Assembly: GCA_934307695.1 (NCBI GenBank)
Contig: CAKRCS010000009.1
Location: 1-64,000, forward strand
DNA length: 64,000 nt
Direction of reading: 5' to 3'
From: an uncultured Agathobacter sp.
Lineage (GTDB): Bacteria; Bacillota; Clostridia; Lachnospirales; Lachnospiraceae
The position numbers were made by a program, and so were the translations under genes. Below are positions 34,311 to 43,649 of this stretch, piece by piece. Under the pieces are notes generated by a model that saw only the letters and a program-made list of their open reading frames with translations, did not search any database and was not told the origin of the DNA. How positions within the stretch are numbered: the stretch's first letter is position 1; every line of letters begins with the position of its first letter.

Positions 34311-34931
34311 CTACATTTGAATACCAAGCGATGACAAAATCGTTGCGTAGGAATCCTGCTCCGGCATCAAAATAAAATAGCCATTTATCATCGTGTCATC
34401 CCCAAATTCTGTTTCGATCAATAAAGCATTGTCCCCATACTGTCCGAACATGATTGCCGGGACACTTAAGATTGCCCCTGCCATATCGACCGATACATAC
34501 GGGATTGATGGCGTGATCTTCAGATTCGTCATATTGGAAAGTGCCGTCAGGTAGGAAGCCGTAATAATGTTACCGATTTCCTTCAATGCGGACAATTCCA
34601 TTTCATCAAATGGTTCATCCGGCTGTTTGTATGTACCCATAAGCTTGTCTGCAAGGTAGTGTGCAGAATCAAGCTTCATCAGAAACATCATGCTTCCGGT
34701 TATATCCTGTGAAACTTCGAGGAAAATCCCGACAATGATCTCATCCTCCGGGCAGATTGCGCTTCCAAGCTTGGACGCATCCATCAGTTCAACCTTCGGA
34801 ACATTCATGTTGATCTTGGAATTGAGCATGGTTGCGATCGCCGTGGTGGCATTTCCCGCTCCGATATTTCCGATTTCTCTAAGGACATCTATATACATTT
34901 CATTGATCTGATCCAATGTAAAACTGCCCAT
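34311..34931 (-). CDS. cheC: CheY-P phosphatase CheC
   Basis: A 206-aa protein dephosphorylating CheY-P. Both phosphatase motifs are visible: LREIGNIGAGNATTAIA at the N-terminus and LSALKEIGNIITASYLTAL near residue 115, each with the E...N pair. Together with cheD it makes the Bacillus-type adaptation branch. A perfect hairpin precedes its ribosome site (34947-34979). Confidence 0.95.
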   Translation of the reverse strand: MGSFTLDQINEMYIDVLREIGNIGAGNATTAIATMLNSKINMNVPKVELMDASKLGSAICPEDEIIVGIFLEVSQDITGSMMFLMKLDSAHYLADKLMGTYKQPDEPFDEMELSALKEIGNIITASYLTALSNMTNLKITPSIPYVSVDMAGAILSVPAIMFGQYGDNALLIETEFGDDTMINGYFILMPEQDSYATILSSLGIQM

Positions 34932-34946
34932 GATACCTCCATAAAC

Positions 34947-34979
34947 TATATATAGTGAGGCATGACCTCACTATATATA
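34947..34979. other. Perfect 14-bp hairpin between cheW and cheC
   Basis: TATATATAGTGAGG (34947-34960) and CCTCACTATATATA (34966-34979) are exact inverse complements around loop CATGA. It fills most of the 50-nt gap and ends just before the cheC ribosome site. There is no T-run, so a terminator is unlikely; RNA processing or stability control is possible. Confidence 0.8.
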
Positions 34980-34981
34980 TC

Positions 34982-35449
34982 TTAATTATTATCTTTATCC
35001 TCAACAATCGCACCGATCTCAAAGAGAGAGATCAGTGTGTCTCCCTTCTTGCCAATGCCGTTGATAAACAGCTCCTTGCCGTCCTTTGTATTCTGTGTAA
35101 CCGGCTCAATCTCACTGTCATTAAGCGTTACGACCTCGCAGACCTCATCAACAATCACACCGATCAGTCCCTTTTCCTCAATCTTTAAAATGATGATACG
35201 GGACGCATTGGTAAAGACGTCATCCTCAAGCCCCATCTTCTTGCGTACACTCATTACGGAAACAATCTCACCACGCAGGTTGATGATTCCCATAAAGTAA
35301 GATTGTGCCTTCGGGACACGGGTGATCTTCTGCATACGGATAATGTTGTCTACATATCCGATATCCATGCCGTATTTTTCGTTACCGATCTGAACTACGA
35401 TATACTGCTTTGTCGTGTTATCTGTTGTCTCAATGCTCTTCTCAGCCAT
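34982..35449 (-). CDS. cheW: Chemotaxis coupling protein CheW
   Basis: A 155-aa coupling protein joining CheA to receptors. It shows QYIVVQIGNEKYGMDIGYVDNIIRM, GIINLRGEIVSVMSVR and GVIVDEVCEVVTL. The ATG at 35449 is preferred because GGGGG lies 9 nt upstream; ATG at 35455 is only 3 nt from it. It begins 15 nt after cheA. Confidence 0.95.
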   Translation of the reverse strand: MAEKSIETTDNTTKQYIVVQIGNEKYGMDIGYVDNIIRMQKITRVPKAQSYFMGIINLRGEIVSVMSVRKKMGLEDDVFTNASRIIILKIEEKGLIGVIVDEVCEVVTLNDSEIEPVTQNTKDGKELFINGIGKKGDTLISLFEIGAIVEDKDNN

Positions 35450-35464
35450 TTTCATTCACCCCCA

Positions 35465-37570
35465 TTACACCAATGTGTTTGTGTCAAGAATCAATGCGAT
35501 CTCGCCATCACCAAGAATTGTTGCACCACTGATAAGCTTATTTCCATTGATGTACTTGCCAAGAGACTTGATAACGATCTCCTGCTGTCCCATCAGATTG
35601 TCTACGACAAGACCAGCCTGATTGTCGCCTCTCTTGACAATAACTACGGTCAGTTCTTCCGGCTCGTCCTCTCTTGGCTCGATATCCAAAAGCTTATCGA
35701 GACGGACAAGTGGAATAACATTGCCTCTTAAATGAATGACCTCTTTTGCCTGAACGTACTTGATATCCTTAACCGGAATGCTCTCGATGTTGGAAATGGA
35801 ACCAAGTGCGATCGCATATTTTTCATCGCGGACCTCAACCATAAGTGCCTGAATGATCGCAAGTGTGAGCGGAAGTCTGACTGTGAAGGTAGATCCCTCT
35901 CCAAGCTTCGTAGTTACCTCTACGTCACCGCCGAGCTGTTCGATATTGGACTTAACAACATCAAGACCGACACCTCTTCCGGAAATATCCGTGATCTGTT
36001 TTGCCATAGAAAAGCTTGGCATGAACAGCAGTCCGATTGCCTCCTTCTGTGACATGGACTCTGCCTGCTCTGTTGTGATGATATTGCGTTCAACAGCCTT
36101 TTTCTTGACAGCTTCCACATCAATGCCATTACCATCATCACCCACCTGGATGATAACGTTATTACCTTCCTGATATGCATGCAGGAAAATCGTTCCGACC
36201 TCCGGCTTACCTCTCTGTGCACGAAGCTCTGCGTTCTCAAGTCCGTGATCTGCGGAGTTGCGGAGCAAGTGCTGCAACGGATCACCGATCTGGTCAACAA
36301 CGGTACGGTCGAGCTCGGTATCCTCACCGGTCATAACAAGATTCATCTTCTTGTTGAGCGTACGTGCAAGATCCCGGATCATACGCGGATATTTCTGGGT
36401 AACCGTCTCAATCGGAACCATTCGCACCTTCATAACGGATTCGTGAAGGCTGGTCGTAATCTGCTCTAAGTATTCGATCTGATCATGGAAGCCCTGTCTG
36501 TTGGAGTCTCCGTTCTCGGAAGAGCTCATGGAGACAAGTGCATTTTTTGCAATGATAAGCTCGGACACCTGATTCATAAGTGCGTCCAGCTTCTCGATAT
36601 CAACGCGGACGGTTCTGCTTGTAGCCGGCTTTGCAGGAGTCTGCTTCTTCGCTCCCGCTGCCGGAGCAGGAGTCCTCTTTTCTGCCGGTGTTTTCTCCAC
36701 ACGGGCCGCTCCCGCATTCTCCGCTGCCATTGCCGTCTCTTCCTTGGTCTCCTCCGGCTTGGCATCCTCGATCACGCCGCCAAGAACCGTCTCAATCTCA
36801 GAAACGTTCTTTGCTGCCGCGATGATCTTGTCCAGACTCTCTGCTGATGCGATATAAAAGCTGAAATCAAGATCAAACTTCTCATCCTCGATATCCTGTG
36901 AGCTCGGTCTATACGCAACGATATGTCCAAGCTCTTCCACAGCACGGAATACAAGGAATGCACGCGCAGCCTTCAGTAGACATTCTTTCTGCACATATAC
37001 GGTTATGCCATAAATCTGGCATCCGGACTCCCTTGCAGATGCAATGTCTGCAAGCTCATGGTTGTTCAGATCAAAGTCTGCATACTTTGCTTCCTGGCCG
37101 AAGGTTTCTTCTGCTTTCTCCTCGGTCTTAGGAGTCTCAGCCTCCGCTGCCGGCTGTGCAGGTGTTTCCTCTGTCTGCTGTCCGTTTGCTTTTGCAATAA
37201 AGTCATTTAAGGACTTAATGATAAGCTCGTTGTCCTCAGTTCCCTCATCGGAGGTTGCCTTGATATTGTCTAAGTATTTCTCAATGGCATCCAGACACTC
37301 AAACAGCAGGTCGATCATGGAGCTGTCCACCTTGATCTTGTCGCTGCGCACTTCCTGAAACACATTCTCCATGTCATGTGTCAGATGCTGCATACGTTTA
37401 AAGCCCATCGTGCCAGCCATTCCCTTTAAGGAGTGTGCTGCACGAAAAACCTCATTGATGGTGTCCTTGTTATCCGGCTCATTCTCAAGCGTCATAATGC
37501 AATCGCTTAAGTTCTGCAAATGTTCTGCACTTTCATCGATAAAAATCTCGAGATACTGACTTACATCCAT
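35465..37570 (-). CDS. cheA: Chemotaxis histidine kinase CheA
   Basis: A 701-aa kinase. Residues 1-130 are the Hpt domain with H46 in RAAHSLKGMAG. A P2-like domain follows (about 165-260), then an Ala/Pro-rich linker, the dimerisation helix, the HATPase domain (NSADHGLE near residue 438; DDGNGIDV; GRGVGLDVV) and a C-terminal CheW-like domain. It passes phosphate to CheB and to a CheY encoded elsewhere. The order cheB-cheA-cheW-cheC-cheD equals Bacillus. Confidence 0.97.
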   Translation of the reverse strand: MDVSQYLEIFIDESAEHLQNLSDCIMTLENEPDNKDTINEVFRAAHSLKGMAGTMGFKRMQHLTHDMENVFQEVRSDKIKVDSSMIDLLFECLDAIEKYLDNIKATSDEGTEDNELIIKSLNDFIAKANGQQTEETPAQPAAEAETPKTEEKAEETFGQEAKYADFDLNNHELADIASARESGCQIYGITVYVQKECLLKAARAFLVFRAVEELGHIVAYRPSSQDIEDEKFDLDFSFYIASAESLDKIIAAAKNVSEIETVLGGVIEDAKPEETKEETAMAAENAGAARVEKTPAEKRTPAPAAGAKKQTPAKPATSRTVRVDIEKLDALMNQVSELIIAKNALVSMSSSENGDSNRQGFHDQIEYLEQITTSLHESVMKVRMVPIETVTQKYPRMIRDLARTLNKKMNLVMTGEDTELDRTVVDQIGDPLQHLLRNSADHGLENAELRAQRGKPEVGTIFLHAYQEGNNVIIQVGDDGNGIDVEAVKKKAVERNIITTEQAESMSQKEAIGLLFMPSFSMAKQITDISGRGVGLDVVKSNIEQLGGDVEVTTKLGEGSTFTVRLPLTLAIIQALMVEVRDEKYAIALGSISNIESIPVKDIKYVQAKEVIHLRGNVIPLVRLDKLLDIEPREDEPEELTVVIVKRGDNQAGLVVDNLMGQQEIVIKSLGKYINGNKLISGATILGDGEIALILDTNTLV

Positions 37571-37571
37571 T

Positions 37572-38651
37572 TCATCTTACCCCCACATTCTTGTTTATTG
37601 ACTCGGCAACTTGTTTAAGAGGAACAACCTCGTCCACGATTCCGGTTTCCGCGATTGTCTTCGGCATACCATATACGACACAGGTTTCTGCATTCTGTGC
37701 GATTACATACACCGGTTTGTGCTGGCACAAGGTAAGGATTCCATTGGTACCATCCGCCCCCATACCGGTAAGGACAACACAGACAACCTCATCATACGCA
37801 CATTTCGATAAGGAATCGTACATCACATTCGCGCAAGGCTTCAATCCGCCAATTGCCGGCATATCATTGAGTGCAATCCTGTGCGAGCCATCTGCCTGTG
37901 CCCGGACCTCCAAATGTTTCCCTCCCGGTGCGATGTAGACATGTCCTTTTTCCAAGCGTTCTCCATCCACCGCCTCGGAAACTGCAATCGGGCTGATCTC
38001 GTTGAGCCGGTCTGCCATCGATTTTGTAAAGCCGGCAGGCATATGCTGTACCAGTACCATTGGTGCATCCAGATTCTTGTCCAGATAAGGGATCACATCC
38101 TGCAAGGCCTTCGGGCCGCCGGTCGAACACGCAAGTGCTACCAGCTTGTTCTTCGCCCTGCCGGAAGCCATCCGTCTGTTCGGAGAGGTATGCCGGCTGG
38201 CAGGAGATGCTGCCGATTCTGTGTGGCTGTTCATTGCCGCCACATAGCTCCTGGTCTTGAACACAGAGTTCAGAACCGTAATCAGCCGATGTTTAAACGC
38301 TTCCCCCTTCGCTTCAATGATATTGGTTGGCTTGGTGACAAAATCGAGTGCGCCGCGCTCCAACGCCATGATCGTCACTTCCGCATCCCGCGTGGTGGTT
38401 GTACTGACCATGATGATGTTTGCTTTGATATTGTCCTTTTGTAACTGCTCCAGCAATTGCAGGCCGTCCATCCGGGGCATATTAACGTCTAAGATCACGC
38501 CGTCATATGTTCTCGTCTTTAGCTTCTCATACGCTTCAAGTCCGTCCCTACAGTAATCCGTTGCCTGAAAATCACTATCTGAATTGATTATATCACAGAT
38601 AACTCTTCTCATGAGTGCAGAGTCATCGACAACTAAAATATTTTTTTTCAT
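37572..38651 (-). CDS. cheB: Chemoreceptor methylesterase CheB
   Basis: A 359-aa response regulator and esterase. The receiver domain has D55 in GVILDVNMPRMDG as phosphoacceptor. The C-terminal esterase has the triad regions ALACSTGGPKAL (Ser), VLVQHMPAGF (His) and LTGMGADGTNG (Asp). The linker (about 145-170) is Ser/Arg rich. It lies 1 nt before cheA; cheR is not in this window. Confidence 0.96.
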   Translation of the reverse strand: MKKNILVVDDSALMRRVICDIINSDSDFQATDYCRDGLEAYEKLKTRTYDGVILDVNMPRMDGLQLLEQLQKDNIKANIIMVSTTTTRDAEVTIMALERGALDFVTKPTNIIEAKGEAFKHRLITVLNSVFKTRSYVAAMNSHTESAASPASRHTSPNRRMASGRAKNKLVALACSTGGPKALQDVIPYLDKNLDAPMVLVQHMPAGFTKSMADRLNEISPIAVSEAVDGERLEKGHVYIAPGGKHLEVRAQADGSHRIALNDMPAIGGLKPCANVMYDSLSKCAYDEVVCVVLTGMGADGTNGILTLCQHKPVYVIAQNAETCVVYGMPKTIAETGIVDEVVPLKQVAESINKNVGVR

Positions 38652-38653
38652 AT

Positions 38654-39406
38654 TTACCTTGTCTCTTTTCTGCGGATTCTCCGCTCTTCGTCAAACACAT
38701 ATCGCACAATGTTTTCCCGGTCACGCAGGTTCTTAAAGAAGAACTGCCCCCTGCAGATATAGCGCTGTGCATCATTTGGCATCTGCTCGCACGAAATGAT
38801 CTTTGTCACCAGATAAAAGGTCTGATCCATCCGCTCGCTGCTAAGACGGATCTCGGACACCTGATAGGTTCCCACATCAAGTCTTCTGGCAGTCTGGAAT
38901 CGCAGGCCTCCGCCGCTTAGGTCAAGCATCGTACCTTTTTCATAGCATTCGATATATTCCGGCTTCTGGATTTCCATAAAAAGCTGTTCGGTCGTTGCAA
39001 GACTGGCGATTTCCTGTGTGATTGGCACATAGCGCATCTCTAAGATGCAGTCAATCCGGAAAAACTCTCTTCTTTGCAGCTTGACCGGTTCTGAGGTAAG
39101 CTGCATCGCAAGAACAAACAGATTATCCTTCTTATAACGCTTCTGTACAATGGCATCGCAGGTAAACAACCCCCGCTTGGAATAAAACAGCAGCTTGCAG
39201 CGCAGCCCGATCTGAAACAGCACCATCCTGCCATTCTCCGTCGGCATCGCGATCTCAATCTCAAAGTCCGAGATGTAGTCAAACAGACAGCTCTTATACG
39301 TGCGCACCTCATCCGCGATCAGCTCGCCGCTCCCCTGCTGCTGAAGCTGCTGGATAAGCTGAATGTCAATTTTATCTCCAAGTTGCGTCAATTCATTTAA
39401 AAGCAT
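38654..39406 (-). CDS. ycgR: PilZ-domain flagellar brake protein, YcgR type
   Basis: A 250-aa protein with an N-terminal YcgR-type domain and a C-terminal PilZ domain. c-di-GMP-binding residues are visible: RREFFRIDC near residue 113 (RxxxR) and DLSGGGLRF near 162 (D/NxSxxG). Such proteins slow the flagellar motor at high c-di-GMP. It sits between flhG and cheB, as in several Clostridia and as with Bacillus YpfA-type proteins (encoded elsewhere there). Confidence 0.88.
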   Translation of the reverse strand: MLLNELTQLGDKIDIQLIQQLQQQGSGELIADEVRTYKSCLFDYISDFEIEIAMPTENGRMVLFQIGLRCKLLFYSKRGLFTCDAIVQKRYKKDNLFVLAMQLTSEPVKLQRREFFRIDCILEMRYVPITQEIASLATTEQLFMEIQKPEYIECYEKGTMLDLSGGGLRFQTARRLDVGTYQVSEIRLSSERMDQTFYLVTKIISCEQMPNDAQRYICRGQFFFKNLRDRENIVRYVFDEERRIRRKETR

Positions 39407-39415
39407 AAATTTCCT

Positions 39416-40294
39416 CTATCCTTTTCTATTCCAAAAGTTGGAAAACATCTGGGATATTCCCCAACGGATCTGTATCTGGTTGTGTGTTCCATCCAAAAGA
39501 TTTTGGGCAAGCACCTCAAATGCCCGCGCAGATGCAGAATTAGGCGCATTTAATGAGACCGGCTTCTGCGCACGGACAGAACGCTCCAGTGCACTATCCT
39601 GCGGAACCATTCCAAGATATTCCAACGAACCGTGCAGGAACTGCTCCACAACATAGTTGAGCTTCTCATATACAGCATATCCCTCCTCGTTGGAGATAAC
39701 CTTGTTGGCAGCCACATGGATCGTAGTCCCGTTCGCCACGAAATTCGGGTTGCGGTACAACGCCTTAAGCAGCGAGTATGCATCCGTAAGTGAACTCGGC
39801 TCCGGTGTCGTGACCATCAGCACCTCCGGGCTAGCCATCACAAATTCAAGCACCTGATCGGAAATTCCTGCCCCGGTATCAATTAAGATCACATCAGCAA
39901 GCTCATTCAGCTCTCCAAGTGATTTGACCAGATACTGGATCTGCTCCATATAGAGATTGTTTAGTCCGATCACTCCCGAACCACCGGAAATAAATCCGAT
40001 ATCCAGCGGTCCCCTTGTAATTATATCACGGATATTCTTTCCCTGATAGATTAAATCGGAAAGATTATACTTCGGGATCGTTCCAAACATGACCTCGATA
40101 TTCGCAAGCCCGAAATCCGCATCAAAGATAATGACACGTTTGCCTGCCTTCTGGAGCTGTATCGCGAGATTGACGGTCATGTTGCTCTTTCCGACACCGC
40201 CCTTTCCGCTGGTAACGGTGATCACGCGGGCAGTCTGTATATTATTCTGATTTCTTAATTTGATCACATTTCTAAGCTGTTCTGCCTGATCCAT
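39416..40294 (-). CDS. flhG: Flagellar number regulator FlhG (MinD/ParA-like ATPase)
   Basis: A 292-aa ATPase setting flagellar number and place with FlhF. The deviant Walker A TSGKGGVGKSNM lies at about residues 28-38, with IIFDADFGLANIEVMFG and VILIDTGAGIS as Walker B-like strands. The C-terminus has a membrane-targeting-like basic and aromatic tail (MFSNFWNRKG). GGAGG precedes the ATG. It lies 4 nt after flhF. Confidence 0.94.
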   Translation of the reverse strand: MDQAEQLRNVIKLRNQNNIQTARVITVTSGKGGVGKSNMTVNLAIQLQKAGKRVIIFDADFGLANIEVMFGTIPKYNLSDLIYQGKNIRDIITRGPLDIGFISGGSGVIGLNNLYMEQIQYLVKSLGELNELADVILIDTGAGISDQVLEFVMASPEVLMVTTPEPSSLTDAYSLLKALYRNPNFVANGTTIHVAANKVISNEEGYAVYEKLNYVVEQFLHGSLEYLGMVPQDSALERSVRAQKPVSLNAPNSASARAFEVLAQNLLDGTHNQIQIRWGISQMFSNFWNRKG

Positions 40295-40298
40295 GCTA

Positions 40299-41561
40299 TT
40301 ACCGGCCTCCCAACAACTGTTTTACAATCTTTTGTGTATGGAATACTTCAAGATCTGCGGGAACATTCTGTCCGTTCGTCACATAGGACAGATCCGCCCC
40401 TGAATAGAGCTTGATGTTTAAAATATTTCCATATGCCGTCGTCTCATCAAGCTTCGTAAAGATAAGCTTAAACGCACTGATCTCATGGTAACTATCTACA
40501 ATTTCCAATAGGTCATGGTATTTCGTAGTCGCGCTCAGCACAAGGTAAACCTCCTTGTCGTACTCTGGCGCAAGACCGTTTATCAGGCGTTTCATATCCT
40601 CCCGCTGCGTTTCATTCTTATGGGAAAAGCCCGCTGTATCCACAAAGATCAGGTCATAATCCATAATCTTTGCAGCCGCCGCATTCAGCTCATCTGGGGA
40701 ATATACGATCGACATCGGTGCATCAAGAATATTGGCATATACCCGAAGCTGCTCCGTTGCAGCGATCCGATAGGTATCCGCTGTAATAAAAGCAACCTTC
40801 TGGTTGGATTCCATCTTATATTTGGACGCAATCTTTGCGATGGTAGTCGTCTTGCCAACACCGGTAGGCCCGATAAAGAAGATCACACGTGGTTTGCCCT
40901 TTCCCAGCTCAATCGTATTCGGGCGTCCGAGCTTTAAGATCAGCTTCTGGTAGACATTCGCAAGAATCGTGTCCACACTGTTGCCCGGACGTATGAAGCG
41001 CTCCACCTCATCAATGATCTGGTTTGCATAGCGTTCATTCACTTCATTATTTAAGAGAGTGCGGTATATGATCCGCACAAAATCAAGCTCCTCAGAGCTC
41101 ATCGTTTTCTCTTTTGCATCCTCCCTTGATCCGACTCCAAGCTTCTCCTCAAGCATACTGGAAAGATCATCAAGGCGCTTTCCGATTGCTTTTTCCTCCG
41201 CCTGCGCCGGTGTCTCAGTCTGATGTACTTCCGGTGCCTGTACGCTTTTGGGTGCATTTGCCGCCGGACGTTCCATCCGTGGAGTGCGGACGGTCTGCGG
41301 GATTTCAAGCTTTTCATCCGCTGCCACATTGATGTTATCATGCAGCTTCTGCGGACTCTGCAGTGCCGAAAAAGAACTTACAACATGATCCTTTTCCTCA
41401 AGAGCTGCGGTTGCTTCGTAAGTCGGGCTCTTAAACGCGGCAAACAGTCCCTTCGGCCTGATCTCCTTTACATTCATGATCACCGCATTCGGTCCCATTT
41501 CCTGCTTTGCCTTTTCAATCGCCTCTTCTTTTGTTTTTCCTTGAAATTTGTTGATCGTCAT
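40299..41561 (-). CDS. flhF: Flagellar SRP-like GTPase FlhF
   Basis: A 420-aa GTPase of the SRP family. The N-terminal B domain (MTINKFQGKTKEEAIEKAKQ and so on) and a variable linker precede the NG domain: P-loop FIGPTGVGKTTTIAKIA near residue 230, then TADTYRIAATEQLRVYA, FVDTAGFS and FTKLDETT. It recruits early flagellar parts to the assembly site. It starts at the base after the flhA stop. Confidence 0.95.
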   Translation of the reverse strand: MTINKFQGKTKEEAIEKAKQEMGPNAVIMNVKEIRPKGLFAAFKSPTYEATAALEEKDHVVSSFSALQSPQKLHDNINVAADEKLEIPQTVRTPRMERPAANAPKSVQAPEVHQTETPAQAEEKAIGKRLDDLSSMLEEKLGVGSREDAKEKTMSSEELDFVRIIYRTLLNNEVNERYANQIIDEVERFIRPGNSVDTILANVYQKLILKLGRPNTIELGKGKPRVIFFIGPTGVGKTTTIAKIASKYKMESNQKVAFITADTYRIAATEQLRVYANILDAPMSIVYSPDELNAAAAKIMDYDLIFVDTAGFSHKNETQREDMKRLINGLAPEYDKEVYLVLSATTKYHDLLEIVDSYHEISAFKLIFTKLDETTAYGNILNIKLYSGADLSYVTNGQNVPADLEVFHTQKIVKQLLGGR

Positions 41562-43607
41562 TTATGCAGTCACCATCCCTACTGATTGCAGTTCCACATT
41601 GGAGTCTACTTCATTATAAGATACAACAATCAGATCTTTAAAATAATCTTCTGTCAGCTTTTTAAAATACATACGCACGATCGGAGAGGTAATAATGATC
41701 GCACTCTTTCCGAGGTTTTCTAACTTCGCGATCTCCGTCTCCACCGATGCCATGATCTTCTTGGTGCGCTCCGGATCGAGCGTAAGGTAAGCCCCCTGCT
41801 CCGTCTGTTTTACCGAGCCCATGATCTCCTGCTCGATCTTCGGATCAAGTGTCACAACGCTCGTTGTCTCATTGGCAGGGAAATACTTATTGGAAATTGC
41901 ACGCTTAAGTGCCTGTCTGGTGTATTCGGTAAGCACATCCGTATCACGCGTGGTCTGTGCATGGTCGGCAAGTGTCTCAAAAATTGTCAGCAGATCACGG
42001 ATGGAGATTCCCTCCTCCAAAAGATTCTGCAATACCTTCTGGATCTCACCAAGTCCAAGCAGCTTCGGTGTAAGCTCGTCCACCAGCACCGGATTGCTCT
42101 CCTTTAGGTTGTTGACCAGATTCTGTACATCCTGTCTTGTAAGAAGTTCTGCAATATGGCTTCTTATTACCTCGGTCAGGTGTGTTGCAATGATAGACGG
42201 TGGATCAACAACCGTGTATCCGAGACTTTCTGCACGCTCTCTCTGCCCCTCTGTAATCCAGATTGCCGGCAGGTGAAACGACGGTTCAAAGGTTGGGATA
42301 CCGGTGATTTCCTCCTCCACATAGCCCGGATTCATCGCCATGTAGTGATCGAAAAGAATCTCACCCTCGGTCACCTGGATTCCCTTGATCTTGATGATAT
42401 ACTGGTTCGGGTTGAGCTGGATGTTATCCCTCAATCGGATGATCGGCACGACCGTACCAAGCTCCAGCGCAATCTGTCTTCGGATCATAACTACACGATC
42501 CAGAAGGTCACCGCCCTGATTAACATCCGCAAGCGGAATGATACCGTATCCGAACTCCAGCTCGATCGGATCAACCTGCAACAGGGACACAACATTCTCC
42601 GGCTTTCGGATTTCCTCCGCCTCGGTCTCCTGCTGCTGAACCTCCTCCTCAATTGTCTCCTCGCCGATGCTCTTGGACATGGAGCGTCCACAGAGGATAA
42701 ACACCAATCCAAATGCTAGGAACAATAATGTATTTAACGGTGTTGCAACACCGAAGAAGATCAGCACCACGCCGACCAGATACAATACCTTCGGCACACC
42801 AAACAGCTGCTTGACCAGCACGCCGCTAAAGTCCGCCTCGTTGGAGCCTTTGGTGACAAGAATACCGGTGGCAAGTGAGATCAGAAGGGACGGAATCTGG
42901 GAAACAAGTCCGTCACCGATGGTCAGGATGCCGTACTGTTGCAGCGCGCTCATTGCATCGAGCCCCTGATTCATGATACCCATTACCGTACCACCGATCA
43001 GGTTGATAAACGTAATGATCAGTCCTGCTGTTGCATCTCCCTTTACATACTTTGTCGCACCATCCATGGAACCGAAGAAGCTTGCTTCCTTCTGCAGCTT
43101 CTCTCGCCGTACCTGTGCCTCTTTATCTGTGATGGCACCGGTATTTAAGTCGGCATCGATTGCCATCTGTTTACCCGGCATAGCATCAAGTGTGAATCTG
43201 GCGGTTACCTCAGATACACGCTCAGAACCTTTGTTGATGACGATAAACTGGATAAGTACCAGCACGATGAAAACAATCGCGCCGATGACCAGATCTCCTC
43301 CGCCTACAAATCCTCCAAAGGTCGTAACAACGTTACCCGGATTACCCGTGGTAAGGATCAGACGCGTGGAAGAAACGTTCAGTGAGATACGAAAAATAGT
43401 TGTAAACAAAAGCAGCGTCGGGAAAAATGACATATCGAGCACTTCTTTTGCGTAAAGCACGTTAAATAAAATAATAAGCGCAATGGAAAGGTTGAGGGCA
43501 AGCATAATATCCAGCAAAAATGATGGAATCGGTATAATGAAGAATACAACGGCGGCAAGCAGATACGCGCCAACGCCAAGGTCTTCTTTCTTTACGGATA
43601 AATTCAC
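41562..43607 (-). CDS. flhA: Flagellar export gate protein FlhA
   Basis: A 681-aa main component of the export gate. About seven or eight membrane helices lie in residues 15-310, with the FHIPEP-type loop (ARFTLDAMPGKQMAIDADLNTG) in between. The cytoplasmic ring domain spans about 350-681 (EFGYGIIPLAD, and DPPSIIATHLTEVIRSH). GTG at 43607 is the start, with AAGGAGGG 8 nt upstream. It is 42 nt after flhB. Confidence 0.96.
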   Translation of the reverse strand: MNLSVKKEDLGVGAYLLAAVVFFIIPIPSFLLDIMLALNLSIALIILFNVLYAKEVLDMSFFPTLLLFTTIFRISLNVSSTRLILTTGNPGNVVTTFGGFVGGGDLVIGAIVFIVLVLIQFIVINKGSERVSEVTARFTLDAMPGKQMAIDADLNTGAITDKEAQVRREKLQKEASFFGSMDGATKYVKGDATAGLIITFINLIGGTVMGIMNQGLDAMSALQQYGILTIGDGLVSQIPSLLISLATGILVTKGSNEADFSGVLVKQLFGVPKVLYLVGVVLIFFGVATPLNTLLFLAFGLVFILCGRSMSKSIGEETIEEEVQQQETEAEEIRKPENVVSLLQVDPIELEFGYGIIPLADVNQGGDLLDRVVMIRRQIALELGTVVPIIRLRDNIQLNPNQYIIKIKGIQVTEGEILFDHYMAMNPGYVEEEITGIPTFEPSFHLPAIWITEGQRERAESLGYTVVDPPSIIATHLTEVIRSHIAELLTRQDVQNLVNNLKESNPVLVDELTPKLLGLGEIQKVLQNLLEEGISIRDLLTIFETLADHAQTTRDTDVLTEYTRQALKRAISNKYFPANETTSVVTLDPKIEQEIMGSVKQTEQGAYLTLDPERTKKIMASVETEIAKLENLGKSAIIITSPIVRMYFKKLTEDYFKDLIVVSYNEVDSNVELQSVGMVTA

Positions 43608-43649
43608 TTTGTTTGCCCTCCTTTCTTATGTTTATAAACGAATCAGATC

